Made by a program: the position numbers and the translations under genes. The notes under the pieces were generated by a model. That model did not search any database and had not been told where the DNA came from. It saw nothing but the letters and a program-made list of their open reading frames with translations. Below, one piece after another: positions 18,591 through 26,509 of a DNA stretch of 64,000 bases. Numbering within the stretch: position 1 is the first letter of the stretch; every line of letters begins with the position of its first letter. The DNA is taken from assembly GCF_900149705.1 (NCBI RefSeq), contig NZ_LT703001.1, positions 496,001 through 560,000 of the forward strand, in the 5' to 3' direction. The stretch is from Sphingorhabdus sp. Alg231-15 (GTDB lineage: Bacteria > Pseudomonadota > Alphaproteobacteria > Sphingomonadales > Sphingomonadaceae).

Positions 18591-19262
18591 AGTATATTGT
18601 CGGACAGTCGATTCTGATATCGGTTTCTTGGGCTTTCCTTCTCCAATTGAGAAACGCGCCGCTCTGCCGATCATAATTGGAGCACCCAAATAGTCCTCAA
18701 CAACATGATAATGTTCTCGATCGCGATAATCATCAATGTAGATCGCGGTGATCCCCCCCATTTTCTGGGCGTTGAGGGCAGTCGCTAGTGCGCAAGCGAC
18801 ACGAAATCTGCCGTCAATAAGAACCATGTCAGGAAATGAAGTTGATTTCGCAATGTGAGTGAAAGGGATTTTTGTATAGTTTCTCCAAATTTCCAAGCGC
18901 TTAGCCGTTGGCCTAGTAAATACTGGATACCCCCATTCTTCAGTTATCCCAATATCACATACAACGATTTTTACTGGGGCCTGCGCGCCCAGAACTGTTC
19001 GCACTGCTTCTGCAAACTTCGAATCTGATTCGACTGAGACTGTTTGGACGCCGGCTCTCGCTGCCAGTACCGTGGATGCCCCGGAACCAAATTCCAGATA
19101 GAAGTTGGCCTTAGCTATTTCAGTGGTGAAGAGTTTTTCAAACTCGGGATCAAAGGCCGGCTTATCCGAAATGGTAAGATTGTGACCTGCACCGGAAATG
19201 CGAAATCCAATAAACCGCCAAAGGGCGCTGAGGTCACGGATAGTTTGCGGAATCTTCGACAT
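18576..19262 (-). CDS. SAM-dependent methyltransferase-like protein
   Basis: The 228-residue protein has a class I methyltransferase-like motif I, FYLEFGSGAST (54-64), an acidic residue ending the next strand (VSVESD, 76-81) and a motif IV-like DMVLIDGRF (145-153). This is the minimum for a Rossmann SAM fold, but I see no signature giving the substrate. It sits among sugar-transferase genes, so modification of an EPS sugar is a reasonable guess. It starts at ATG 19262 and is convergent with the BY-kinase gene, 12 bases away. Confidence 0.65.
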   Translation of the reverse strand: MSKIPQTIRDLSALWRFIGFRISGAGHNLTISDKPAFDPEFEKLFTTEIAKANFYLEFGSGASTVLAARAGVQTVSVESDSKFAEAVRTVLGAQAPVKIVVCDIGITEEWGYPVFTRPTAKRLEIWRNYTKIPFTHIAKSTSFPDMVLIDGRFRVACALATALNAQKMGGITAIYIDDYRDREHYHVVEDYLGAPIMIGRAARFSIGEGKPKKPISESTVRQYTADFR

Positions 19263-19461
19263 ATCAGGAAGCTTCCTACCACAAACACTTTAGAATTAGA
19301 TTTACTCTTTCGTTCATTTGCATTCTGCCTGCATGGCGTCAAGCAGCGGCATTTACATTTGTTAGGATATCTTTGGTATTAAAGAAAAAAGCCAATCGAC
19401 AGGGGTTTCGGACTGTGTAAAGAAACATCTGGTCGCGCTTGGATATTAGTGGAGTTTCATC

Positions 19462-20256
19462 TTGGCATTGCAACAACTCAATTCCCTATGGGTCGGCAAC
19501 AAGCTGAGCTATTTGGAACGACTTTGTTTAACATCGGCCTTGGCTGTTGGTCATGAATTCACACTCTGGTCTTATGAACCGGATCAGCTGGAAGGTGTCC
19601 CAGAGGGAATCGAACTGCGCAACGCTGCTGACGTGATGCCACGCGAACGACTACTCACCTATGCAGATACCGGTTCTGTCGCATTGGGTGCAAATTTTTG
19701 GCGGTATGAGCTGTTGGCCAAAGGGCTCGGCTATTGGGTCGACATGGACTTTTATTTCCTCAAACCGCTCGATTTTTCAGAGGATCATGTATTTTGCTGG
19801 GAATATGAAGGTTGGGTCAACAATGCAGTACTTCTGGCCCCTGCCAACTCTCCTATGGTTTCAGATTTAAACTCCATACCGCAGCCAAATACACGACCGC
19901 CATGGTTCGGGCCGAAACGGTCGCTAGCTTTTTACTGGCAAAAGCTGACCAAAGGTCCAATCGGATTGGATGAAATGCCATGGGGCACCTATTCTTCAGG
20001 CCTCGTCACACATGTCATTCAAAAGAATAAGATTGAGCATTTTGCAAAACAACCATCTGTCTTTTATCCTGTCCGATGGAAAGATGCGCGAGCGCTTTAT
20101 GAACCCGCTGAAGTAGTGGAAGATATGCTCGAAGATGACACTGTCGCTGTCCATATGTGGCATAGCCGTCTCGTAGGACTGTTTGACAAACCGCCGTCTC
20201 CGGGTTCCTATATCGATCTCGCATGCAAAAAACATGCGATTGACACTTCTTACTAA
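19462..20256 (+). CDS. Glycosyltransferase-like protein with DxD motif (GT32-like)
   Basis: This 264-residue protein resembles capsular/Och1-type GT-A transferases: N-terminal LWVGNKLSYLERLCL, NFWRYELLAKGLGYWVDMDF with the metal-binding Asp94-Met-Asp96, and a late VAVHMWHS segment. The match is by pattern only, and the family assignment is tentative. The start is TTG 19462, supported by GGAG at 19451-19454 with seven-base spacing. The 199 bases upstream hold no gene. It ends 13 bases from the convergent GT25 gene. Confidence 0.68.
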   Translation: MALQQLNSLWVGNKLSYLERLCLTSALAVGHEFTLWSYEPDQLEGVPEGIELRNAADVMPRERLLTYADTGSVALGANFWRYELLAKGLGYWVDMDFYFLKPLDFSEDHVFCWEYEGWVNNAVLLAPANSPMVSDLNSIPQPNTRPPWFGPKRSLAFYWQKLTKGPIGLDEMPWGTYSSGLVTHVIQKNKIEHFAKQPSVFYPVRWKDARALYEPAEVVEDMLEDDTVAVHMWHSRLVGLFDKPPSPGSYIDLACKKHAIDTSY

Positions 20257-20269
20257 ACAGTAGCTTCGA

Positions 20270-20914
20270 TTACCGGTTGAGCGCGCGTTTTACTTTGCGT
20301 GCCGAAGCAACAACACTGCGGACAACTGGAATTTTGTCGAAGAACCGTAACTCCGCAATGTCCGTTCGCGATGGCCTTTGGTTACCCAAGGCCGGTTCTG
20401 CAAACAAAGTCTCAACATGGGGAAATGCACGCCGATACCAAATATATGCACCATCAATCGGCGGATGGATCCCTTCATAGCTGAGATTTTTGAGATAATC
20501 AGCCAGATGTGCTGCGGTTTCAGCGGAAAAGCCCATCATATGAGCCCCAATGATATCACTGTTGAGAAGATCGGACGGATCGGAAGCTTCATAGCCACCA
20601 TAGAATATCGACCATTGCTCTGGCGGTAAGTAGGATTTGGCCTCGGCAATAAAGTCGCAATCATCTTCCAATATCAGAACGCGGTGATTGTTAGTCGCCG
20701 CTTCATCAAGAATTGCCAGATGGCTCTGAAAAACACCGCGTGCACCGGGTGAGCTAAAGGTCCCAGGATCATCAAACTGAAACGCCTTGAAAAATGCGAC
20801 ACGTGGATCATCCAATAGGCCTATGCGTGCCAGTTCGCTTTCCATTTCCGCGCGCCGATCGGTGCGGTATGGCAAATTGATGATCCTGATACTGTCAAAT
20901 TGATCAAATATCAC
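20270..20914 (-). CDS. Glycosyltransferase family 25 (LPS/EPS sugar transferase)
   Basis: A 214-residue enzyme with the GT25 hallmarks: IINLPYRTDRRAEM near the N-terminus (11-24), GVFQSHLAILDEA (60-72), the ILEDDCDF acidic motif (81-88) and a distal DGAYIWY. These enzymes add galactose or related sugars to surface polysaccharides. The start is GTG 20914, which forms a GTGA overlap with the stop of the upstream GT4 gene. It is the last gene of the overlapping operon flippase-GT2-GT4-GT25. Confidence 0.85.
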   Translation of the reverse strand: MIFDQFDSIRIINLPYRTDRRAEMESELARIGLLDDPRVAFFKAFQFDDPGTFSSPGARGVFQSHLAILDEAATNNHRVLILEDDCDFIAEAKSYLPPEQWSIFYGGYEASDPSDLLNSDIIGAHMMGFSAETAAHLADYLKNLSYEGIHPPIDGAYIWYRRAFPHVETLFAEPALGNQRPSRTDIAELRFFDKIPVVRSVVASARKVKRALNR

Positions 20915-22233
20915 ACTGGCTCTCCTTGCCCATCTGCGCTGACTTCAGATCGACGATGCCCCGCTATCGCATCAGAAAAGAGCTCCGGTAAAGGAGATAC
21001 CGCAATTTCTATATCAAAATAGCGTTTTATCGTTTTTTTGGCCTCCAAAACCATCGCTTTGGTTCTGGTTTCTTGGGTCAAGCTATCAGCCAATGCCTTT
21101 TCCAACCCATTCCAATCCGCAGGATGGAAGAGTAAGCCGTTCACACCATCCTCTACCAATTCCGGCACACCGGCAATCCTGCTAGCCACAACGGGAACAC
21201 CTTGAGCCATTGCTTCCATCAACACAACCGGTAACCCCTCCATGAAACTCGGCAAAACCAACACATCGGCCCGAGCGATAGCAGCAAGAGTTTCGGCTTC
21301 GGACTTGCGACCGAGGAAATTGACAAAGGGATCCACACCCAGTTTCTTGCATTCTGCCTCAATCAAGGATTGCTCTGGCCCGTCGCCGACCAACGACAGC
21401 TCAATATTCTGGCCTTTGTTCCGCAGACCTGCAAAAGCCTTTAACAGTCCGGGGAGGCCCTTCTCGCTGGAAAGGCGCGCGACACAGATAATCTGCTTCG
21501 GTTCATCTTTTGTAGTTCCTCCACGCAGCGGCTCTGTCTCCGGCGGCAGTTCATCCAAGGCAATACCGCAGCGCACAGTGTGAAATTTATCCCACTGAGA
21601 GGGCCCACAAATCCGCATAGCCTGTGCACGTCCGAACCAGGACACGCAGGCGACAAACTTAGCGGCAGCGACTTTTTCAGCAAGCAATAGGCCCGCCGGA
21701 TAGTCCGTTTCCGAAATGCCGTGGAGAGTCAGGCTCCATGGTATCCGGTTAAAACTCGCAGCCAACATTCCGACATTGGCCGCTGAATTGGCAAAATGAT
21801 TGTGAAGATGCGCAATCCGGTCCTTTTTGAGTTGCGCCGCTAGTGTAATGCTCTCAGCAAAATGGAAAAGTGACCATAATAGCGCTTTTGCGCCAGGAAC
21901 CCTGTGACGCAATGCTTTGCCCAGGGTTTTCATATAACGGACGGGACTGCGAAGTAGGGCCCCAATATGGGCTGTTAAATAGGTGCCAACGCCCTGCCCC
22001 AGCACATAAAATGTTTCACTCTGTGCTTCGACATCTGGAGGGCTGTCCAGCCCCGAAACCGGTTTTCGGATGCTGTAAGATAATATATCCAGACCATCTT
22101 TACGAAGTTGCACAATCTCGCGCCGAATAAATGTGTGTGTTGGAGCTGGATATTCGCTGGTGAGATAAGCGATCGGTTCTTCGGTACCGGCAGTTTTAGC
22201 TATTGCTTCTTCCTGTTTTTCTAGCGCGTTCAT
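20911..22233 (-). CDS. Glycosyltransferase family 4
   Basis: A 440-residue GT-B enzyme. The N-terminal domain has YLTSEYPAPTHTFIRREI (a start typical of EPS GT4s of the colanic-acid type), HLHNHFAN and TLHGISETD. The C-terminal donor domain has CVARLSSEKGL, LVGDGPEQSLIE and the E-x7-E motif in SFMEGLPVVLMEAMAQG. It probably extends the lipid-linked repeat unit. It starts at ATG 22233, overlapping the GT2 stop by four bases, and shares four bases with GT25 at its end. Confidence 0.9.
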   Translation of the reverse strand: MNALEKQEEAIAKTAGTEEPIAYLTSEYPAPTHTFIRREIVQLRKDGLDILSYSIRKPVSGLDSPPDVEAQSETFYVLGQGVGTYLTAHIGALLRSPVRYMKTLGKALRHRVPGAKALLWSLFHFAESITLAAQLKKDRIAHLHNHFANSAANVGMLAASFNRIPWSLTLHGISETDYPAGLLLAEKVAAAKFVACVSWFGRAQAMRICGPSQWDKFHTVRCGIALDELPPETEPLRGGTTKDEPKQIICVARLSSEKGLPGLLKAFAGLRNKGQNIELSLVGDGPEQSLIEAECKKLGVDPFVNFLGRKSEAETLAAIARADVLVLPSFMEGLPVVLMEAMAQGVPVVASRIAGVPELVEDGVNGLLFHPADWNGLEKALADSLTQETRTKAMVLEAKKTIKRYFDIEIAVSPLPELFSDAIAGHRRSEVSADGQGEPV

Positions 22234-23243
22234 TTATAAAATATCGTCCCACCCTGTTGCCCTTTGAGAATGCGGGCAATGAATCGACTTATACCTAATG
22301 TTTCTCCGAATTTTCCAACCATGTTCAGTACGGCCAGTTTCCAGGAAAATAACTCATCGCCCCCTGTTCGGATTGCCATTCGGGCAATCTGTCCCGCATA
22401 GAGCAAGGGTAAAAACAACAGTATATAGGGGCTGAAGAGAGCCCCGATGACCAGCATTGCTGGCAAGAGGACCGCCCAGAAAAGTGCGCGGATGACCTCG
22501 CGTCGATAGAGCGGGCCTATGGTTTTGGTCCGCGCTTTATTGGTAGTCCAATAGACTTGTGCATAACCAAATCCGCTGCGCACCGCACGTAACCACCATT
22601 GCCGGAAGTGAAGCATTGCGGCGTCATGGATCGTCATGGGTTCATTTATTCGCCAGATACGAAAGTTCTTCTCTCGCAGGCGGCTGCAAAGCTCTGGTTC
22701 TTCTCCAGCGATCAACCCGTCATCATATCCGTCAACAGCGACAAAGGCGGACACACGCATCAGGGCATCACCTCCGCAAGCCTCACTTTCGCCCACCGAT
22801 GTATTCCATTCCCGGTCGCATAGCTTATTGTAGAATGAGGCTTCAGGAAAACGCTCCCGACGACGACCGCAAACAACGGCCGCATCAGGATGCTGATCCA
22901 GAAAAATTATGGAAGCTTCAATCCACCCTGCTTCCACTTCGCAATCCCCGTCGATAAACTGAACATAGTCCATATCTGGCGCAATTGCCTGAAGCCGTGC
23001 AAAGCCCTCATTCCGGGCCCGCGCCGCTGTAAATGGCTTTGTCAGGTCGAGATCAAGCACTGTGGCACCCCGGGATGCGGCCGCAGCAGGGCTTCCGTCC
23101 GTTGATGCGGAATCAACATATACGATTGGCAATCCGTATGGTGTCAGCGATTCAAGACATCTTATCAGGCGCTCGCCTTCATTGCGTCCAATAGCGACAA
23201 CCCCGACACGGCCGTTAAAAAGAGATGGCTTTGCGTCACCCAT
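22230..23243 (-). CDS. Glycosyltransferase family 2 with C-terminal membrane helices
   Basis: The 337-residue protein has a GT-A domain: VAIGRNEGERL, VYVDSASTDGS, the metal-binding FIDGDCEV, and a later GEEPELCSRL. Two hydrophobic helices (about 265-305) follow. The frame is open to 23288 via TTG, but ATG 23243 has GGGAG eight bases upstream and gives an 8-base overlap with the flippase gene, so it is preferred. It probably acts at the inner membrane on the same repeat unit as the flippase next to it. Confidence 0.87.
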   Translation of the reverse strand: MGDAKPSLFNGRVGVVAIGRNEGERLIRCLESLTPYGLPIVYVDSASTDGSPAAAASRGATVLDLDLTKPFTAARARNEGFARLQAIAPDMDYVQFIDGDCEVEAGWIEASIIFLDQHPDAAVVCGRRRERFPEASFYNKLCDREWNTSVGESEACGGDALMRVSAFVAVDGYDDGLIAGEEPELCSRLREKNFRIWRINEPMTIHDAAMLHFRQWWLRAVRSGFGYAQVYWTTNKARTKTIGPLYRREVIRALFWAVLLPAMLVIGALFSPYILLFLPLLYAGQIARMAIRTGGDELFSWKLAVLNMVGKFGETLGISRFIARILKGQQGGTIFYK

Positions 23244-24597
23244 TGACGATACTCCCATATGCCATCCAGGCATCAAAATCCGCGACAATGCCCAATTGTG
23301 TAAAAATCAGACGCCAGACAATAACGAGTAGCACAAACAGGCCAAGCAGTGCGATATCCTGCTTAAGAAACGAAAGTCCCTCTTTCCACTGTGAAACCGC
23401 TAGGGATAGATAACGGAACAGGTCCGCTACTGCTATGACACATAAAGCAGCGGCGAAGCCGGAATAGATAAGCGCCAGCGGAACACCTGTGACCAACCAC
23501 AGTAATTTACCGAAATTCGCCTGTGCGCTATGCACAGACTTTCCAATTCCGAGCATGAATGCTTCACCCATGGTCGATAGAATCGAAAACCACGCGCCAG
23601 CCATCAAGATGGGCAACATGAAGGCAGCAGCAATATAACGATCATCATAGAGCAACAAAATTATAAGATCAGAGAGTGCTACAACCAATGACAACCCGCA
23701 CGCCGCCGCAGTCAGCGCTTTAAGGCGTAGTCCAGCAATGGCAGGGCGCAGCTCGGAGCGATCCTTTGCAAAAGCCGCTACCTTGGGAAATATCAGCATA
23801 TTACCGACGCGCTGGACCAAGGCGCCTATCATATCAGAAAATGTCCTAGCTATGCCGTAGATACCAAGGATCGCAAACGGCACTTCCTTTGCAAAGTATA
23901 GGCGGTCAAAATTCATCGCCAGAAAAAACACTATGGAAGATGCAAACACCCATTTGCCGAATGATATGATCGCTTTGATATGATCGCGGTTTATAGTGAT
24001 CCGGTGCATCCGGAAGTCGATCAGAAAAAAGCTGGTTGTCGTCGAAATACCGGTCGCAATGATCAAGCCGGCAACCAGAGCCCATATCGTTGGTGAATAG
24101 AGCGCGAGCGCAATATGCACGATGGCCGATGCCGCTGCCATGCTCATATCAAATATCGCGATGGTCTTGACGGCTTGCCGCTTCTGCAAAACATAGCGGG
24201 ACGGTGACTGGAAACCTGTCAATAAAAACACGGCGGCGATAATCGGAACGATTTCGCTCAATTCGCTGCTGTCATAGAACTGCGCCAGTGGATTGGCTAC
24301 CAAGAGTGCCAGAGCAAACAACAGCAATCCACGGATAATCTGGATTGTCCACGCTGTGTTGAAAAAGTCTGGTTCAGCGCCATTGCGGTTACTGACAATA
24401 TTCTGACCAATACCGATATCGGACAACAGTTCAACGCCGGTACGAAAAGTGTTGACGATCACCATGATACCAAAAAGCTGCGGCGCGAGCAGACGTGCGA
24501 GAACGACATTGGTAAAAAGTCGCAATGCTTGCGCTGCTCCATAGGAACCAGTGACCCAGCCAATCTGGGATATCATTTGGCGAGAAATCAGTGTCAT
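23236..24597 (-). CDS. Wzx-type oligosaccharide flippase (polysaccharide biosynthesis transporter)
   Basis: A 453-residue protein of the MOP superfamily with 12 or more hydrophobic helices. The N-terminal NVVLARLLAPQLFGIMVIV is the typical PST/Wzx segment after the first helix. It would move undecaprenyl-diphosphate-linked repeat units to the periplasm. ATG 24597 is preferred over an in-frame TTG at 24615 because it gives the usual family N-terminus; both have imperfect ribosome sites. It leads the operon with the GT2, GT4 and GT25 genes, each overlapping the next. Confidence 0.87.
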   Translation of the reverse strand: MTLISRQMISQIGWVTGSYGAAQALRLFTNVVLARLLAPQLFGIMVIVNTFRTGVELLSDIGIGQNIVSNRNGAEPDFFNTAWTIQIIRGLLLFALALLVANPLAQFYDSSELSEIVPIIAAVFLLTGFQSPSRYVLQKRQAVKTIAIFDMSMAAASAIVHIALALYSPTIWALVAGLIIATGISTTTSFFLIDFRMHRITINRDHIKAIISFGKWVFASSIVFFLAMNFDRLYFAKEVPFAILGIYGIARTFSDMIGALVQRVGNMLIFPKVAAFAKDRSELRPAIAGLRLKALTAAACGLSLVVALSDLIILLLYDDRYIAAAFMLPILMAGAWFSILSTMGEAFMLGIGKSVHSAQANFGKLLWLVTGVPLALIYSGFAAALCVIAVADLFRYLSLAVSQWKEGLSFLKQDIALLGLFVLLVIVWRLIFTQLGIVADFDAWMAYGSIVNG

Positions 24598-24718
24598 TCG
24601 TAAGTTCTTGCCCAATCCCCCATAGTGACTGATGCCCTACCGCAAGTTGAGAGGCTGTACATCACAAAAAAGTACACATTCCTTCGAACCAGAACCAGTC
24701 CCCATCACACAAAAGAAA

Positions 24719-24742
24719 ACCCGCCAGCTTTCGCCAGCGGGT
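24719..24742 (-). terminator. Rho-independent terminator of the metalloprotease gene
   Basis: Read on the minus strand, ACCCGCTGGC-GAAA-GCTGGCGGGT forms a ten-pair stem with a GAAA tetraloop, followed by TTTCTTTT. Two of the pairs are G-U on the minus strand but would be C-A mismatches on the plus strand, so it serves the leftward gene, 25 bases after its stop. Confidence 0.85.
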
Positions 24743-24767
24743 CTATCTCTTAAAAACTGCTCTCTAT

Positions 24768-26012
24768 TTAAGCGAGAGCAGGTTTCGCCGTCACTGACTT
24801 GCGACGGCGACGTAGCGCTCCACCGACAAGACCGAAACCGAGGATCATCATGCCCCAAGTTGCTGGTTCAGGAACAGCAGCCACCTGGATGTTGTTGGTA
24901 TTGAATGCAAAGTCTGGGTTTGCAAGAACATCAAAGTTCACATTCCAGCCCGTTGCATCAAATGCCGCAAGGTCCAGACCGGTAATGATGCTGTTGGTTC
25001 CGCGTGAAAGCGTTGGATCCAAAATTCCGCGCTGAACTTCGCCTGCAGCCACATCTCTCCAGTGACTGGCTTGACGGCCGTCACCCAGGAATGAACCAGT
25101 TGAGAAAAATGCGTCACCGAACAGGTTCGTCGCACCACCATCGATCGAGAAATAAGGTGCTTCGCCGTCTACTCCACCAACGGCCCAGTCCAGAACACCG
25201 AGTTGATCACTCAACTCACTGTAGCGGAATAGGTCGAGCGGCGTTGCGATACGGAATGGATTCAGGTCCAGATCAGCAAATGTTCCGTCACCAAATGGAA
25301 TATCAGGATTGCCGCCTACGAAATCGTACGTGTCCACACCAGATGTAAAACCAAGTGCGTGGCCGATTTCATGGATTGCAATACCGACAAAGTCGAATGC
25401 GCCTGCCGTGATGCCATCGGTCGGATCAAAGTCAAAAGCAAACTCGTTACTGAAGGTAATGGTTGCATCTGACGAGCCATCATCGCCCAAGAGGCCGACT
25501 GCCTTCAGGGTGGCGGTATTAGCGTCGAGAACAGCGTTATTCGCGCTGCCATCTGCATCCAGTGTCCGAACAAGCGGTGTCGCGACGCCGCCACCGCCAT
25601 CATTAGGTGCCGAAATCAAAGCATTGACGCCTAGAATGTCTGTACCGTCATCATTGTCGAATTGTGACGCTACTAGGCTTGGAAATACGGCCTGGCTGTC
25701 AAGATTGGTGGTACCTGTTGCACGAAGCGCATCAAGGAACGGTTGCACCAGTACGCCTGCGCTCGAGCTACCAGCTTGCGCCAATACGTTGGGAGCCAAT
25801 GCTTGGAAACCGACGTCAATGCGTACAGTCGCATCATTTGTGAAGACACTTTCCCAAAATCTTGCAGCAGCTTGGAAACCTGCAAACGCTTTCGTGTCAT
25901 TTGAAACACCACCGGTGTCGTTCAACACAATTGTAAGTGCACTGGCCGGTGCAGTTGAGAGTGGCAATGCAAACAGCGCAGCGCCAGCAAGTAATAACTT
26001 GGCTTTATTCAC
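24768..26012 (-). CDS. Secreted PEP-CTERM zinc metalloprotease-like protein
   Basis: The 414-residue protein has a signal peptide ending APASA (residue 25), a central domain with the zinc-protease motif HEIGHALGF (His214, Glu215, His218) and a C-terminal sorting signal starting PEPATWGMM at 381, followed by a hydrophobic helix and RRRR. The motif fits the PEP-CTERM metalloprotease group often found with exosortases. A His or Asp at the usual third metzincin position is not visible; Asp227 is a candidate. Ten residues follow the Arg cluster, more than is usual. The start is GTG 26012, behind GGGGAAG; an upstream extension to 26156 is hydrophilic and would spoil the signal peptide. It is the probable exosortase substrate. 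Confidence 0.85.
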   Translation of the reverse strand: MNKAKLLLAGAALFALPLSTAPASALTIVLNDTGGVSNDTKAFAGFQAAARFWESVFTNDATVRIDVGFQALAPNVLAQAGSSSAGVLVQPFLDALRATGTTNLDSQAVFPSLVASQFDNDDGTDILGVNALISAPNDGGGGVATPLVRTLDADGSANNAVLDANTATLKAVGLLGDDGSSDATITFSNEFAFDFDPTDGITAGAFDFVGIAIHEIGHALGFTSGVDTYDFVGGNPDIPFGDGTFADLDLNPFRIATPLDLFRYSELSDQLGVLDWAVGGVDGEAPYFSIDGGATNLFGDAFFSTGSFLGDGRQASHWRDVAAGEVQRGILDPTLSRGTNSIITGLDLAAFDATGWNVNFDVLANPDFAFNTNNIQVAAVPEPATWGMMILGFGLVGGALRRRRKSVTAKPALA

Positions 26013-26238
26013 GAATCTTCCCCTTTTAAGTCCCACCAGAATAGGCGTTAACAAAGAGTTAATCCTGTTTTGGGGGTGCAAGTCAATCGTATTTTCGCTC
26101 GCTTCCAAAAAAGATATTAAACTGTCGGAATTTATTACAACCTTGCATTGGCTCATCTGTGTTTAGCGCGGATTTTAGCCACTTACCTCAATTATAACAG
26201 CCAGTTATAGGCAATATGGACCCACACCGATGGACTGC

Positions 26239-26255
26239 TGTCCCAACTTGGGACA
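26239..26255. repeat. Perfect inverted repeat TGTCCCAA-C-TTGGGACA
   Basis: Eight-base arms are separated by one base. The geometry is that of a dimeric-regulator operator and it is about 227 bases upstream of the PEP-CTERM protease start, a distance suited to an enhancer-type site. I saw no second copy in the window, though the search was by eye. Confidence 0.55.
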
Positions 26256-26333
26256 CCGACAATCGATGCACAATATTGTGTTGATAGATTAACATATAAT
26301 GAGAGTTAAGTTGTTACAAACGATACCATTTTT

Positions 26334-26353
26334 AATTTACATGTATGTAAATT
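26334..26353. repeat. Perfect inverted repeat AATTTACAT-GT-ATGTAAATT
   Basis: Nine-base arms are separated by two bases, in an AT-rich stretch about 156 bases before the ligase-like gene. It could be an operator or part of a hairpin in a leader transcript. Confidence 0.5.
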
Positions 26354-26456
26354 TTGATGCTGCAATTGCTTTATCAAATTGCAAACCTTTAACCAACAAA
26401 CTCCACAACATCACTAAAAGGGCAATGGATTTTTTCTCAAAACCCTCTATTTGCAA

Positions 26457-26498
26457 GGCGAAGTTGGGCGCTATGAACAATGCATGGGCGAAGTTGGG
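26457..26498. repeat. Direct repeat GGCGAAGTTGGG, two copies 30 bases apart
   Basis: The 12-base unit occurs at 26457-26468 and 26487-26498, start-to-start distance 30 bases (about three helical turns). The second copy ends 11 bases before ATG 26510 and may overlap the ribosome site. Confidence 0.5.
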
Positions 26499-26509
26499 AA
26501 AAATAGATC

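Larger units (their letters stand above)
26013..26509. other. 497-base intergenic region rich in symmetric repeats
   Basis: No convincing gene lies between the leftward metalloprotease and the rightward ligase-like gene. The stretch holds two perfect inverted repeats and one exact direct repeat (listed separately), and on the minus strand TTGACT (26081-26086) with ATTAAC 17 bases later as a weak promoter candidate for the protease. The density of symmetric sites suggests regulated divergent expression. Confidence 0.6.

Noticed and set aside
25309-26166. A 285-codon open frame on the plus strand opposite the metalloprotease
   Set aside because: Low-complexity Ala/Ser/Pro-rich translation with no domain; shadow of the real gene, which has signal peptide, zinc motif and sorting signal.
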